Shown here: positions 37,234-47,224 of the stretch, piece after piece
Position numbering within the stretch: position 1 is the stretch's first letter
Layout: each line of letters begins with the position of its first letter
Assembly: GCF_009711715.1 (NCBI RefSeq)
Contig: NZ_VENF01000004.1
Coordinates: 248,001-312,000 of the forward strand
Reading direction: 5' to 3'
Source of the DNA: Methylophaga sp.
GTDB lineage: Bacteria; Pseudomonadota; Gammaproteobacteria; Nitrosococcales; Methylophagaceae
DNA length: 64,000 nucleotides
Position numbers and translations under genes: made by a program
Notes under the pieces: generated by a model
What the model saw: the letters and a program-made list of their open reading frames with translations, nothing else
Databases searched by the model: none
Told to the model about the DNA's origin: nothing

Positions 37234-39513
37234 TCAGGCAGCTGCGTTCTGCCGTAATGCGCCTGCAGCCTGCACCATGGCCTCCAGTGCCGGTTTGACT
37301 TCACTCCACTGACGGGTTTTGAGGCCACAGTCAGGATTGACCCATAAACGTTCGGGGGGAATCCGTTCGGCCGCTTTTTCCATCAGCTCACGAATCTGAG
37401 CTACGGCCGGAATATTAGGGCTGTGGATATCGTAAACGCCAGGGCCGATTTCATTGGGGTAATCAAAAGCGTTAAATACGTCCAGCAGTTCCATATCCGA
37501 ACGCGAGGTTTCGATGGTGATCACATCGGCATCCATCGCGGCAATCGATTCGATAATGTCATTGAACTCGGAATAGCACATATGGGTATGGATCTGTGTC
37601 TCATCCTGGACGCCGTTGGCTGAAATACGAAAACAGTTGACCGCCCAGTCCAGGTACTGTTTCCAGCCGCTGCGACGCAGTGGCAGCCCTTCCCGCAAAG
37701 CGGCTTCATCAATCTGAATAATACGAACACCCTGTTGCTCCAGATCCAGCACCTCATCGCGGATGGCCAGTGCCAGCTGCAGGCAGGTTTGCTCACGAGG
37801 CTGATCGTCACGGACAAAAGACCAGTTGAGCATCGTCACCGGCCCGGTCAGCATGCCCTTGACCGGTTTGTCGGTCAGCGACTGGGCATAGGCAATCCAG
37901 TCAACCGTCATCGCTTTGGGCCGCTCAATATCACCAAAAATGACCGGTGGTTTGACGCAGCGTGAACCATAAGACTGAACCCAGCCAAAACGGGTGAAGG
38001 TATAACCATCCAGCTGTTCACCGAAATATTCGACCATATCGTTACGCTCAGCTTCACCATGGACCAGCACATCGAGACCGACTTTTTCCTGTTCGGCAAT
38101 GGCATATTCAATCTGCTGCTGCATAGCACGGTGATAAGTGGCTTCGTCCAGATCGCCACGGCGATACTGCAGCCGGCTCTGGCGGATGGTGGTCGTCTGC
38201 GGAAAGGACCCAATGGTTGTGGTTGGAAACAGTGGCAGAGGATATCTGGACCGTTGTAATCGACGGCGTTCCGGGTAAGGGCTATGCCGTTGTCCCCAGT
38301 CGCTGGTAACTGCCTGCAGGCGTTGCTGTACGGCAGCTTTGTGAACTTTTGCCGAGTCCCGACGGCTTTGAATCGCTCTGGCGTTAGCGGTCAGTTCAGC
38401 CTTAACGCCGTCACGCCCGTGGTTCAGAGCCAGTGCCAGCAAATTCAGTTCATCGAGTTTCTGTACCGCAAAGGCCAGCCAGTTTTTGATATCCGAATCC
38501 AGTTCGGTTTCCTGTTCCAGATCCACCGGCACATGCAGCAAGGAACAGGAAGGTGCCAGCCACAGGCGTTTGCCCAGACGCTTATATATGGGCTCAAGCC
38601 AGTCCAATAGACCATTCAGATCGCTTTTCCAGATATTGCGGCCATTGATCACACCCAAAGACAGGGTTTTGTGAGCAGGCAGCCAGTCGACGACTTTAAT
38701 AACTTCCTCGCGGCCATTGATGGTATCGATATGCAGACCGGCAGTCGGCAGTTCGCAGGCCAGATGCAGGTTTTCACCCAGTGGTGCGAAGTAACTGGTC
38801 AGCAGGAGTCGTAACGGCGTTTTATTGAGGGCGAAATAAGCCTGGCTCAAGGCATGTTGCCAATCCTGGTCAAGCTCGGTCGCCAGCACCGGTTCATCAA
38901 TCTGAACCCAGTCGGCTCCTTCAGCAGCGAGGCTTAACAGGCATTGTTCATAGACCGGCAGCAGGTCATCCAGTAAGGCCAGCTTGTTACTGTTGTCCTT
39001 TGCCTTGCCCAGCCAGAGGTAACTGACGGGGCCCAATAAAACAGGTTTGGCCTGATGGCCCTCGGCGCGGGCCTCACGGAATTGTGTCAATAGCCGTTCA
39101 GCATCCAATTCGAAGCGGGTCTCAGCATTGAACTCGGGCACCAGGTAGTGGTAATTGGTATCAAACCATTTGGTCATTTCCGCCGCAGCGATGGGGGTTT
39201 GCTGCAATTGTTTGGAAGATTGGCCCCGTGCGGCCTGAAAGTACTGATCGGTTTCGGCCAGCCGGCTGTCAGTGCGGGATGGCAGATTACCCACCAGCAG
39301 ACTGGTGTCGAGCACATGATCATAGAGAGAAAAATCGCCGACCGGCAGCCAGTCGAGTTTCTGCTGATACTGCCAGTGCCGCTGACGCAGCGCTGTTGCG
39401 GTCTCTTCCAGTTCCTGCAGCGACGACTCGCCGCGCCAGTATTTTTCCAGTGCAAATTTGAGCTCACGACGTTTGCCGATTCTCGGAAAGCCGAGGTTGT
39501 GGGTAGTAATCAT
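37234..39513 (-). CDS. metE: Cobalamin-independent methionine synthase
   Basis: 759 residues (E. coli 753). Two barrel halves; the C-terminal zinc site has His and Cys in [14 protein letters not shown] (near 641-643) and the distal Cys in [11 protein letters not shown] (near 726), with the glutamate in the intervening [15 protein letters not shown]. It transfers the methyl group from methyl-tetrahydropteroyl-polyglutamate to homocysteine. Divergent from metR, its expected activator. No cobalamin riboswitch fits in the 97-bp leader. Confidence 0.97.
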   Translation of the reverse strand: MITTHNLGFPRIGKRRELKFALEKYWRGESSLQELEETATALRQRHWQYQQKLDWLPVGDFSLYDHVLDTSLLVGNLPSRTDSRLAETDQYFQAARGQSSKQLQQTPIAAAEMTKWFDTNYHYLVPEFNAETRFELDAERLLTQFREARAEGHQAKPVLLGPVSYLWLGKAKDNSNKLALLDDLLPVYEQCLLSLAAEGADWVQIDEPVLATELDQDWQHALSQAYFALNKTPLRLLLTSYFAPLGENLHLACELPTAGLHIDTINGREEVIKVVDWLPAHKTLSLGVINGRNIWKSDLNGLLDWLEPIYKRLGKRLWLAPSCSLLHVPVDLEQETELDSDIKNWLAFAVQKLDELNLLALALNHGRDGVKAELTANARAIQSRRDSAKVHKAAVQQRLQAVTSDWGQRHSPYPERRRLQRSRYPLPLFPTTTIGSFPQTTTIRQSRLQYRRGDLDEATYHRAMQQQIEYAIAEQEKVGLDVLVHGEAERNDMVEYFGEQLDGYTFTRFGWVQSYGSRCVKPPVIFGDIERPKAMTVDWIAYAQSLTDKPVKGMLTGPVTMLNWSFVRDDQPREQTCLQLALAIRDEVLDLEQQGVRIIQIDEAALREGLPLRRSGWKQYLDWAVNCFRISANGVQDETQIHTHMCYSEFNDIIESIAAMDADVITIETSRSDMELLDVFNAFDYPNEIGPGVYDIHSPNIPAVAQIRELMEKAAERIPPERLWVNPDCGLKTRQWSEVKPALEAMVQAAGALRQNAAA

Positions 39514-39587
39514 TTTCTGTCCTTTGTTTTACCAATGGCGGATATTGTAAGGACTGAGTCAGATGAGTAATAATGATATTTTTTACC

Positions 39588-39603
39588 TTATTCATGAGAA
39601 TAA
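39588..39603. promoter_or_regulatory. Putative MetR operator in the metE-metR gap
   Basis: TTATTC-ATGA-GAATAA is a perfect inverted repeat directly before the metR start and about 75 bp upstream of metE. It is not the enterobacterial MetR consensus TGAAN5TTCA, but its position and symmetry fit a LysR-type autoregulatory site. Confidence 0.4.
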
Positions 39604-39610
39604 CTAATAG

Positions 39611-40498
39611 ATGATTGAGCGCAGCCACCTCAAAATTATTCAGGCACTGGCCGAACACGGCACTCTCACCGCTGCCGCAAATGCCTTGTTTGTGACACAG
39701 CCGGCACTGTCACATCAGATGCGCTATCTGGAGCAGAAGCTGGAAGTCAGTTTATGGGAACGTCAGGGCCGTAAATTACGGCTGACTCAGGCCGGCGAGC
39801 TGTTGCTGAGGGTGGCTGGTCAGCTGCTGCCGGTGCTTGAGCAGACCGAAAACACGCTAAAGGCCTATGCCGAGGGTAAGCAGGGTATTCTCCGCCTGGG
39901 CGTTGAATGTCATCCCTGTTACGAGTGGCTTAAAGGGGTTTTGGCAGACTACCTGGTGCTGATGCCGAAAATGGATGTGGATATAGTCCATAAGTTTCAG
40001 TTTTCCGGACTGCAGGGGCTACTGAATTATCATATTGATTTGCTGGTCACGCCCGACAAGGTTAATCATCAGGGCGTCGTCTATGCGCCACTGTTTGATT
40101 ATGAGCTGGTCCTGTTGGTGGCGCGGCAAAATCCAATGGCAACAAATCAGTTTGTTGAAGCTGATGCGTTAGCCGGTGAGTTATTACTTACTTTCCCGGT
40201 TCCGCATGAGCGACTTGATATTTATACGCAGTTTCTGATGCCTGCCGGTATTAGTCCCAGAAACAAGGCCATGGCCTCGCTGGATATCATGATACAGATG
40301 GCTGCATTGAACCGGGGCGTTACAATTCTGCCGGACTGGCTCGCAAGGCAGTATACCGAGACCCTACCCGTCACCACATTGCGGCTGGGGAAAAAAGGCG
40401 TGATGAAAACCCTGTTTGCTGCGATGCGTGAAGGCGAGGAAACGATACCCTATATGAACAGCTTTATTGAACTGGGTCAGCAGAAGGCCATCAGTTAA
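39611..40498 (+). CDS. metR: MetR, LysR-type regulator of methionine synthesis
   Basis: 295 residues. The N-terminus MIERSHLKIIQALAEHGTLT with ALFVTQPALSHQMRYLEQKL and the homocysteine-responsive effector domain (GVECHPCYEWLKGVL, DLLVTPDKV) match MetR. It activates metE with homocysteine as co-inducer. It ends exactly where the convergent tandem-receiver gene ends, with no base between the two stop codons. Confidence 0.93.
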   Translation: MIERSHLKIIQALAEHGTLTAAANALFVTQPALSHQMRYLEQKLEVSLWERQGRKLRLTQAGELLLRVAGQLLPVLEQTENTLKAYAEGKQGILRLGVECHPCYEWLKGVLADYLVLMPKMDVDIVHKFQFSGLQGLLNYHIDLLVTPDKVNHQGVVYAPLFDYELVLLVARQNPMATNQFVEADALAGELLLTFPVPHERLDIYTQFLMPAGISPRNKAMASLDIMIQMAALNRGVTILPDWLARQYTETLPVTTLRLGKKGVMKTLFAAMREGEETIPYMNSFIELGQQKAIS

Positions 40499-41287
40499 TC
40501 AGGCATCAAGCACCCGGAACAGCATTTCACGAATGGTTTGCGGTTCGAAAGGTTTATCAAGAATGGCGGAGACACCGGCCTGCTGCACATTCCCCAGCCG
40601 GGTTTGATTGTTTTCGGTGGTGGCCATCAAAATCGGCAGCACCACATCGCCCATTTCATCGCGGATGTAACGGGTCAACTCATGACCATCCATTTCCGGC
40701 ATGTTGAGGTCAGTCACCACCAGATCATAACTGTGTCGGCCCAGCAGACTGACGGCTTCGCGGCCGTTTTCTGCCAGATCAATGTTGTGAATGCCCATGC
40801 TGGCCAGAACACGTGACAGATGATTGCGGGAGGTGAAGCTGTCATCGACCAGCAGAATATTCAGTTCGCTGACATCGTAACTTTCCAGTTCAATTTCGCT
40901 GGGATCAATCACATCCAGTGTGGCGCGGATGGCGCGGCGCAGGTCGCTTGAATCAAAAGGCTTGGGCAGAATCGCCATCACCCCTGCCTGGCGAATCGGT
41001 TCCAGCGCTGCCTGACCTGTTTCACTGGAAATCAGCATAAACGCGATGTTGCTGTCGATAGCCTGAACACCGCTGATCAGTTCATCGGCCGTCATATCTG
41101 GCAGATACATGGCAGAAATAACCAGGTCCGGCGGATACTGAGCGATATGAGAGAGCGCCTCTTCTCCATTACTCACGCCATCAATTTTGCTGATTCCTTC
41201 CTGTTGAAGATGGCGCATGATGAGCTTGAGCTGCATGGCAGACGGTTCAACCAGCAGAATAGACAGATCGGCAGCAGTCAGCGACAT
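40499..41287 (-). CDS. Tandem receiver-domain response regulator with degenerate first receiver
   Basis: 262 residues consisting of two receiver (REC) domains and no output domain. REC2 (about 141-262) is canonical: acidic pair Asp148-Asp149 in LLVDDS, phosphoacceptor Asp193 in VVTDLNMPEMDG and Lys in LDKPF. REC1 (8-125) keeps the fold and Lys of LPKPF but has LLVEPS for the acidic pair and ISAMYLPDM where the phosphoacceptor should be, so that residue is Ala59. REC1 should not be phosphorylated. Such proteins often act by protein contacts in chemotaxis or phosphorelays. No partner kinase is nearby. Confidence 0.9.
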   Translation of the reverse strand: MSLTAADLSILLVEPSAMQLKLIMRHLQQEGISKIDGVSNGEEALSHIAQYPPDLVISAMYLPDMTADELISGVQAIDSNIAFMLISSETGQAALEPIRQAGVMAILPKPFDSSDLRRAIRATLDVIDPSEIELESYDVSELNILLVDDSFTSRNHLSRVLASMGIHNIDLAENGREAVSLLGRHSYDLVVTDLNMPEMDGHELTRYIRDEMGDVVLPILMATTENNQTRLGNVQQAGVSAILDKPFEPQTIREMLFRVLDA

Positions 41288-41296
41288 AACCGGTCC

Positions 41297-41851
41297 TCAG
41301 GGTCGCACCAGGCCGGCTTCGACCTGATCCCGGGTGTCTTTGTTGACCAGCAATTCGATGATGGTGAGGGCAAAGTCCATCGCTGTGCCGGGCCCTCGTG
41401 AGGTCAGCACCTTACCATCGATGACAACCGGCTCGTCACAGACGGCGATATCAGGCCATTTGTCCTTGTCCAGCGCACCGGGATAGCTGGTGGCCCGTTT
41501 ACCATCCAGTACGCCGGCATTGGCCAGTACCATCGGTGCTGCGCAGATAGCGGCAAGATATTTGTCACCGTGCTGAAGGCGCTTGATAATGGCATGGATA
41601 CGGTGATCGTTATTGAGATTGTTGGTGCCCGGCTGACCGCCGGGCATCAGGAGCATATCGAAATCGCTTTCCATTAAGTTATCCAGCAGGGTATCTGCTA
41701 CCAGGCCCACCCCACGACTCGCGGTCAGTTGTGGCTGGTGACCAAGGCTGGCTGTGGTCACCGTGATACCGCCTCGACGCAGCAGGTCTATCAGGGTGAC
41801 AGCTTCCAGTTCCTCACAACCCTCTGCCAGGGGAATTAATACGCTGGCCAT
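41297..41851 (-). CDS. DJ-1/PfpI family protein (YajL-like)
   Basis: 184 residues, normal for DJ-1/YajL. The reactive cysteine is in LAAICAAPMVLANAG (near 105), with the preceding glutamate in EGCEELEAVTLIDLLRR (near 14) and LLMPGGQPG. YajL/DJ-1 proteins are oxidative-stress protectants; chaperone and deglycase activities have been reported, the latter disputed. It starts 12 bp after... the ctpA stop on the same strand order (ctpA lies upstream in transcription), with a good AGGAG site, so it is probably cotranscribed with ctpA. Confidence 0.9.
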   Translation of the reverse strand: MASVLIPLAEGCEELEAVTLIDLLRRGGITVTTASLGHQPQLTASRGVGLVADTLLDNLMESDFDMLLMPGGQPGTNNLNNDHRIHAIIKRLQHGDKYLAAICAAPMVLANAGVLDGKRATSYPGALDKDKWPDIAVCDEPVVIDGKVLTSRGPGTAMDFALTIIELLVNKDTRDQVEAGLVRP

Positions 41852-41863
41852 ATCTGCTCCTGC

Positions 41864-43231
41864 TTATCGGTTAAGGATGGTCATTCCCTTCAATAAGTTC
41901 AAAGCTTGCGATAGCACATAATCAGTCACTTCCAGTGGTTGCTTCGCTTCTTTTTCCTTTTCGGCTGCTGTGCTGACTGTTTCCGGTGTCACTGATTCTT
42001 CACCGTCCTGGCTGTTTTGATTCTGGCTATCGGATTTTTCCTCAGCTTCACCGTTTTCAAGATGATGCGCCAGATCGCGTTCACGCAGCGGTACGAATTC
42101 GTTTTCATCGACTGAAGCCACACGAATACCACTGATTTCAATATCCGGCACAATACCTTCAGCCTGAATTGAGCGGCCTGATGGCGTGTAATAGCGGGCG
42201 GTAGTCATTTTCACCGCAGTGTTATTAGTGAGTGGCATCACGGTCTGTACCGAGCCTTTACCAAAAGTTTTACCACCCAGCACGATAGCGCGATTATGAT
42301 CCTGCAGCGCGCCGGCCACAATCTCCGAAGCCGAGGCGGAACCGCCATTGACCAGCACAATCATCGGTGCACCCTTAAGCAGGTCATCCGGAGTGGCATG
42401 GAATTTTTGGTCAGCATCGGCGATACGGCCATCGGTATAGACAATCAGTCCTTTATCCAGGAAAGCATCTGACACATCGACCGCGGCTTCCAGCACCCCA
42501 CCGGGGTTGTTGCGCAAATCCAGAACCAGGCCGTTGAGTTTGCCGTTACTCTCGCGCTTCAGATCGCTGACTGCTTCACGCAGGCTGGCACCGGTACGCG
42601 ATTGGAAGGTGGTGACACGGATGTAACCGTAGCCCGGTTCCAGCATTTTTTTCTTGACACTTTCAACCTTGATAATGGCACGGGTCAGCTCAACCTTAAT
42701 TGGCTTGTCGACGCCTTCACGGATGATAGTGAGCGTTAACTTCGTACCGGGCTCTCCACGCATGATATCGACCGCATCATTCAGTGTCATACCTTTGACC
42801 GGAGTTTCATCCAGTCGAATGATGAGATCGCCGGACTGAATGCCGGCTTCGGCTGCCGGGGTATCATCAATCGGTGCAACCACTTTGACAAAGCCGTCTT
42901 CCATGCTGACTTCGATACCTAGGCCGCCAAACTCGCCGGAGGTGCCTTCGCGTAATTCCTGAAACTCATCCAGATTCAGATAAGTGGAATGCGGATCCAG
43001 GCCGGCAAGCATGCCGCGGATGGCGTTTTCAAGTAATTGTTTGTCTTCTACCGGTTCGACATAGCTGCTTTTAATGCGTCCAAAGATTTCGGAGAAAGTC
43101 CGCAAGTCTTCCAGCGGCAGATCCGGCTGGGCTGACTCCCGTTCGGCAAAGACCATTTGGCCGAATACCAGGGTCGCCCCCAGAATAATGCCGCTGGTAA
43201 TGAGTCCGAAATCGCGTTTAAAAAAGCTCAT
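41864..43231 (-). CDS. ctpA: C-terminal processing peptidase, S41 family
   Basis: 455 residues from the ATG at 43229-43231, chosen for its AAGGA site and the N-terminal signal helix (FGLITSGIILGATLVFGQM). PDZ domain about 98-185 (GGLGIEVSMEDGFVKVVAPI). The catalytic serine is in NGGSASASEIVAGAL (298-302) and the lysine is Lys325 in GKTFGKGSVQ. A Glu/Ser-rich low-complexity stretch (about 390-435) precedes the C-terminal helix. It is a periplasmic protease that often regulates peptidoglycan hydrolases, which fits its position after envC. Confidence 0.95.
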   Translation of the reverse strand: MSFFKRDFGLITSGIILGATLVFGQMVFAERESAQPDLPLEDLRTFSEIFGRIKSSYVEPVEDKQLLENAIRGMLAGLDPHSTYLNLDEFQELREGTSGEFGGLGIEVSMEDGFVKVVAPIDDTPAAEAGIQSGDLIIRLDETPVKGMTLNDAVDIMRGEPGTKLTLTIIREGVDKPIKVELTRAIIKVESVKKKMLEPGYGYIRVTTFQSRTGASLREAVSDLKRESNGKLNGLVLDLRNNPGGVLEAAVDVSDAFLDKGLIVYTDGRIADADQKFHATPDDLLKGAPMIVLVNGGSASASEIVAGALQDHNRAIVLGGKTFGKGSVQTVMPLTNNTAVKMTTARYYTPSGRSIQAEGIVPDIEISGIRVASVDENEFVPLRERDLAHHLENGEAEEKSDSQNQNSQDGEESVTPETVSTAAEKEKEAKQPLEVTDYVLSQALNLLKGMTILNR

Positions 43232-43257
43232 ATCGTTTCCTTCGTGGTTGGCACACA

Positions 43258-44478
43258 TCAGCCCTGCCTTGCCAACCATTTCAACGGGTTGGTAGGCCTG
43301 CCGCGGTGGCGAATTTCAAAATAAAGTCCGGTCAGGCCGCGAACTCCCTGCTCGCCTGACTGGGCGATAACTTCACCTGCCTGAACAGTTTCACCGGCTT
43401 GTTTCAACAGGCTTTCATTATTGCCATAGAGAGTCATGTACTGTTCACCGTGATCAACTATGATCAGCAAGCCGAATCCCCGTAACCAGTCAGCAAAGAC
43501 CACACGGCCGGCAGCCGTCGCCCTGACATCATTTCCGGTCGGGGAGTCGATGACGATACCTTGCCAGGTGAGTTTACCAAGATTTCGGGGGCTGCCATAG
43601 CGCGCTAGCAGTTTTCCGTTGACCGGCCAGTTCAATTTACCAGTCAGACGCGAAAACGGGGTGTTTGGTTTCGGTGGCGGCCTAATCGCGGCTGATTTTG
43701 TTTCCGGCGCTGGCTTCTGTTGCTGCTGCTTTTCCTTCTCCCGCGCGGCTTTCTCCCGCGCAATCTGCTGCTCGCGCTCACGGGCGAGCCGGTCCAGCAG
43801 GGCCTGTAAATTGCTCTCTTCTTCTTTCAATGCGGCCAGTTTCGCATCCTGACCGGAAATGGTTTTGTCCAGGGCGGCCAGTGTCGCTTTGCGTTTATCG
43901 GTTTCCTGTTGCAGTGCCCGCTGTTTGTCCAGTTGTTCCTGTTTGGCGGCTTCCAGCGACTGTTGTGCCAGCAAGATCGTTTTCTGTTCCTCGTTCAGCT
44001 GGCTCAGGATCTGGTTAATGCTCTCGAGCTGCGCCTTGCGCGCTTCATGGAAATAGCGGAAGTAGGTGCTGCCACGACTGATCGTGGCAATATCCTCTTG
44101 ATTGAGCAGCATTTCCAGATAGCTGGGTTCGGCGTTGATGTAGGCGGCACGCATCTGATCGTAAAGCGCCTCCAGTTGCTGGTTCTGCTCAGCTTCTTTG
44201 ATGCCTGCCACTTCACGCAGCTGGTTCAGAGTTTGGTTTTTTTCGGCGATCTGTTGTTCCAGTGTACGCAATTCCCGATTCAACTCGGACACCTTGCGGC
44301 TCTGCGCTTTGAGCTGGGCATACATCTCTTCACGGCTGGCTTTTTTCTGCGTTAAATCGGCACTGATATCCTCGATTTCATCGCGGACATTATCCAGTCG
44401 CTGTGCAGAGTCGCCGCCGGCTTCAAGACCGGCGGAGATCAGCAGCAGTAAACAGGCTGGAGCGAGACGTTTGAGCAC
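43258..44478 (-). CDS. envC: Murein hydrolase activator EnvC
   Basis: 406 residues: signal peptide (1-20), a long coiled coil (about 25-255, with an Arg/Glu-rich end), a Pro-rich linker, and a C-terminal LytM (M23) domain (about 285-403). The metal-binding residues of active M23 peptidases are absent: WQGIVIDSPTG replaces HxGxD, and LYFEIRHRG replaces HLHFE. This is the hallmark of EnvC, which activates AmiA/AmiB amidases at the division site. It lies 8 bp after gpmI, the same order as in E. coli. Confidence 0.94.
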   Translation of the reverse strand: MLKRLAPACLLLLISAGLEAGGDSAQRLDNVRDEIEDISADLTQKKASREEMYAQLKAQSRKVSELNRELRTLEQQIAEKNQTLNQLREVAGIKEAEQNQQLEALYDQMRAAYINAEPSYLEMLLNQEDIATISRGSTYFRYFHEARKAQLESINQILSQLNEEQKTILLAQQSLEAAKQEQLDKQRALQQETDKRKATLAALDKTISGQDAKLAALKEEESNLQALLDRLAREREQQIAREKAAREKEKQQQQKPAPETKSAAIRPPPKPNTPFSRLTGKLNWPVNGKLLARYGSPRNLGKLTWQGIVIDSPTGNDVRATAAGRVVFADWLRGFGLLIIVDHGEQYMTLYGNNESLLKQAGETVQAGEVIAQSGEQGVRGLTGLYFEIRHRGRPTNPLKWLARQG

Positions 44479-44486
44479 AACAGGCT

Positions 44487-46022
44487 TCAGGGTTTTGCCT
44501 CAATCAGCAGGTGTTTGCTCATTTCTGCCGGAATCGGCAAGTCCAGCAAAGACAGCATGGTCGGCGCAATATCCGACAGCGTGCCGTGCTCACGACATAC
44601 GGCATCGCGGCCGGCGAACAACAGTGGCACGACGTTATTGGTGTGTGCAGTGTGCGCCTGACCGGTTTCATGATTGACCATGCGCTCGGCATTGCCGTGA
44701 TCGGCGGTGACAATCATTTCACCACCCACCGACTTCAGCGCATCCCAGACTTTTCCTAAACACTGGTCCAGCGCTTCCACTGCCTTGACCGCAGCGTCAA
44801 AATTACCGGTATGGCCTACCATGTCGGCATTAGCGAAGTTGCAGATAATCACGTCGTATTTTTTCGAATGGATCGCTTCAACCAGTTTATCAGCCACTTC
44901 AGGCGCACTCATTTCCGGCTGCTGGTCGTAGGTGTCGACCTTGGGGGAAGGAATCAGAATCCGGTCTTCACCGTCGAATGGGGTTTCGAGGCCGCCGTTA
45001 AAGAAAAAAGTCACATGAGCATATTTTTCGGTTTCGGCAATACGCAGTTGCTTAAGGCCCAGCGATGAAAGATAGCCGCCGAGGATGTTTCTCATCTTCT
45101 CGTTGGGGAAGGCAATCGGTGAGCTGTAATCTTTTTTGTATTCAGTCAGCGTGACGTATTCCGCCAGCTTGATATCACGCGGGCGGTTAAAGCCATCAAA
45201 GTCAGGTTTGATGAAGCATTCTGTTATTTCACGGGCACGATCGGCGCGAAAGTTCATGAACACGATGCTGTCGCCGTCCTCAATGCGGACTGGTTCACCA
45301 ATAGTGGTTGCTTTGACGAATTCATCGGTTTCCTCGCGGGCGTAGGCCATTTCCAATGCCTGGGTGGCCGTCTCGGCCTGAAACTCACCCTCGCCTTCGG
45401 CCAGCAGTCTGTAAGCTGCTTCCACCCGGTTCCAACGCTTGTCACGGTCCATCGCATAGTAGCGACCAATCATACTGACCAGGCGACCGCGGCCCTGCTC
45501 AGCAAACACGGCTTCCAGTTTGTCGATGGAAGCCTGCGCGCTTTTCGGCGGCGTATCACGGCCGTCGAGAAAGGCATGCACATAGATATGGCGGGCACCG
45601 CGATCAACGGCCAGTTTAACCATCGCGTGGATATGCTCTTCATGACTGTGTACCCCGCCGTCGGACAGTAGACCGAAAATATGCACGGCTTTGTCATGCT
45701 CGGCGGCTTTATCGACTGCGCCGGTCAGCACGGGATTGTGGAAGAAAGCCCCATCCTCAATTGCTTTACTGATGCGAGTGAATTCCTGGTAGACCACCCT
45801 GCCGGCACCGAGGTTGAGATGACCGACTTCAGAGTTACCCATCTGGTCACCGGGTAGCCCGACGCCCTGACCTGAGGCATCGATCAGAGTGTGAGGATAT
45901 GCCTGCCACAATTGATCCCAGACCGGTGTGTTGGCAGCGAGAATGGCATTGTTATCCGGGTCTTCACTATAGCCCCAGCCATCCAGAATGATCAGCGCTA
46001 AGGGTCGGTGTTTGAGTGTCAT
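44487..46022 (-). CDS. gpmI: 2,3-bisphosphoglycerate-independent phosphoglycerate mutase
   Basis: 511 residues. The N-terminal [20 protein letters not shown] has the first metal aspartate, and the phosphoserine nucleophile is in [17 protein letters not shown] (near 62). Later metal ligands are in [12 protein letters not shown] and [11 protein letters not shown]. It interconverts 3- and 2-phosphoglycerate with manganese. First gene of gpmI-envC-ctpA; divergent from the ArsR-type gene. Confidence 0.97.
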   Translation of the reverse strand: MTLKHRPLALIILDGWGYSEDPDNNAILAANTPVWDQLWQAYPHTLIDASGQGVGLPGDQMGNSEVGHLNLGAGRVVYQEFTRISKAIEDGAFFHNPVLTGAVDKAAEHDKAVHIFGLLSDGGVHSHEEHIHAMVKLAVDRGARHIYVHAFLDGRDTPPKSAQASIDKLEAVFAEQGRGRLVSMIGRYYAMDRDKRWNRVEAAYRLLAEGEGEFQAETATQALEMAYAREETDEFVKATTIGEPVRIEDGDSIVFMNFRADRAREITECFIKPDFDGFNRPRDIKLAEYVTLTEYKKDYSSPIAFPNEKMRNILGGYLSSLGLKQLRIAETEKYAHVTFFFNGGLETPFDGEDRILIPSPKVDTYDQQPEMSAPEVADKLVEAIHSKKYDVIICNFANADMVGHTGNFDAAVKAVEALDQCLGKVWDALKSVGGEMIVTADHGNAERMVNHETGQAHTAHTNNVVPLLFAGRDAVCREHGTLSDIAPTMLSLLDLPIPAEMSKHLLIEAKP

Positions 46023-46161
46023 TGAAAAAATCCTTGAAACGATGTGTGGTCGGGCTCTCTCGCGGCTGACCGGTGTCTTTAATATATTATTCAGCGTATC
46101 AGCCGTGTATTATATGGGCTTTTGTGATGAAATACAGTCACAGGTAACAGCGGAAATTATC

Positions 46162-46485
46162 GTGGCACAAGCCGGAAACCTCGATCTCATCGCGTTCGAC
46201 AACGATATCGAACGGGCAGCTTTTGCGCTTAAAGCGATGTCGCACCCCCTGCGGCTGAAGATTTTGTGCGCGGTGGGTGAGAAAGAGTTGTCGGTACAGG
46301 ATATTGTGGATTGCGTGGGTACGACACAGAGTAATGTATCCCAGCATCTGGCCAAGCTACGTGACAAGGAAATTCTGGCTTCACGGCGTGATGCCAACCG
46401 CATTTACTACCGGGTGAATGATGAACGTACGCTGCGTCTGATAGAGATGATGCGTGACGTATTCTGCTCGGCAAAACAGCATTAA
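46162..46485 (+). CDS. ArsR-family winged-helix regulator
   Basis: 107 residues from a GTG at 46162; an ATG at 46114 would add 16 residues. The longer open frame overlaps gpmI and is not credible. HTH core: ALKAMSHPLRLKILCAVGEKEL, then VQDIVDCVGTTQSNVSQHLA and the wing LASRRDANRIYYRVNDE. The N-terminal metal motif of classic ArsR (ELCVCDL) is absent, as ELSVQDI stands there, and the cysteines at other positions do not form a known metal site. The signal is unknown. It is followed by yibN-grxC-secB-gpsA. Confidence 0.88.
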   Translation: MAQAGNLDLIAFDNDIERAAFALKAMSHPLRLKILCAVGEKELSVQDIVDCVGTTQSNVSQHLAKLRDKEILASRRDANRIYYRVNDERTLRLIEMMRDVFCSAKQH

Positions 46486-46509
46486 ATCAGCATATTAAGT
46501 AGGGGTAAA

Positions 46510-46929
46510 ATGGAAAACTTGGGTGAGTTTATTGTTAACCACTGGATTCTGGTCACAGCGTTTGTAGTACTGGCCTGGCTGGTGTTCTCTGACTCAATAA
46601 ACCGCAAGTTGAGTGGCCTGCAGATGCTGGGCCCGAATCAGGCGGTCCGACTGGTCAATCAGCATAAGGGATCATTTGTCGATGTCCGCGACAAGACGGA
46701 GTTCGATAAAGAGCACATCGCTGATTCCATCAACCTGCCATTATCTGAACTGGCCGACAAGGCCGATCAGCTGAAAAACAAGGCGCAACCGGTGGTCATT
46801 GTCTGTGCCAGCGGTCAGCGCTCACGCAGTGCGGTCAAGCAACTGCGTCGTCAGGGCTTTGAACAAGTCTATGTATTATCCGGCGGCCTGCATGCCTGGA
46901 AAGAGGCCAAGCTGCCGCTGTTCAGTTAA
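46510..46929 (+). CDS. yibN: Membrane-anchored rhodanese, YibN-like
   Basis: 139 residues with one N-terminal helix (about 11-27) and a rhodanese domain (36-138). The active-site loop is CASGQRSRSAV with the cysteine near 98, and VDVRDKTEFDKEHIADSINLP is the conserved rhodanese start. E. coli YibN has the same architecture and the same neighbours (grxC, secB, gpsA). Sulfur-transfer partner unknown. Confidence 0.92.
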   Translation: MENLGEFIVNHWILVTAFVVLAWLVFSDSINRKLSGLQMLGPNQAVRLVNQHKGSFVDVRDKTEFDKEHIADSINLPLSELADKADQLKNKAQPVVIVCASGQRSRSAVKQLRRQGFEQVYVLSGGLHAWKEAKLPLFS

Positions 46930-46953
46930 TCCGAACATAAGCAGGGTGTTTTT

Positions 46954-47211
46954 GTGGCTAATGTAATCGTTTACTCCTCCGCGCACTGCCCTTATTGCGT
47001 CATGGCCAAGCAGTTGCTGGATCGCAAGGGGGTTAAGTATGAAGAAATCCGCGTTGATCTGGATCCGTCCCGGCGCGAGGAAATGATGAAGAAAAGCCGG
47101 CAACGTACCGTGCCCCAGATTTTCATTAATAATAAAGCTATAGGCGGCTATACCGACCTGGTGGCGATTGATCGCGCCAACAAACTGGATAGTCTCCTGG
47201 CACAATCGTAG
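46954..47211 (+). CDS. grxC: Glutaredoxin 3
   Basis: 85 residues from a GTG. The redox motif is CPYC (Cys11-Cys14 in SAHCPYCVMAKQLLDRKGV), with the cis-proline TVPQIF and the GGYTDL glutathione-binding loop. It reduces mixed disulfides using glutathione. Located between yibN and secB as in E. coli. Confidence 0.95.
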   Translation: MANVIVYSSAHCPYCVMAKQLLDRKGVKYEEIRVDLDPSRREEMMKKSRQRTVPQIFINNKAIGGYTDLVAIDRANKLDSLLAQS

Positions 47212-47224
47212 AGAAGGAAGAAAG

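Noticed and set aside
39514..39587. Cobalamin or SAM riboswitch ahead of metE
   Set aside because: The leader is under 100 bp and shows none of the conserved B12-box or SAM-riboswitch elements; a MetR site is enough to explain regulation.
45988..46161. N-terminal extension of the ArsR-type regulator
   Set aside because: The frame runs into gpmI on the other strand and the extra residues are unlike the family; a start at 46162 (or 46114) is more reasonable.
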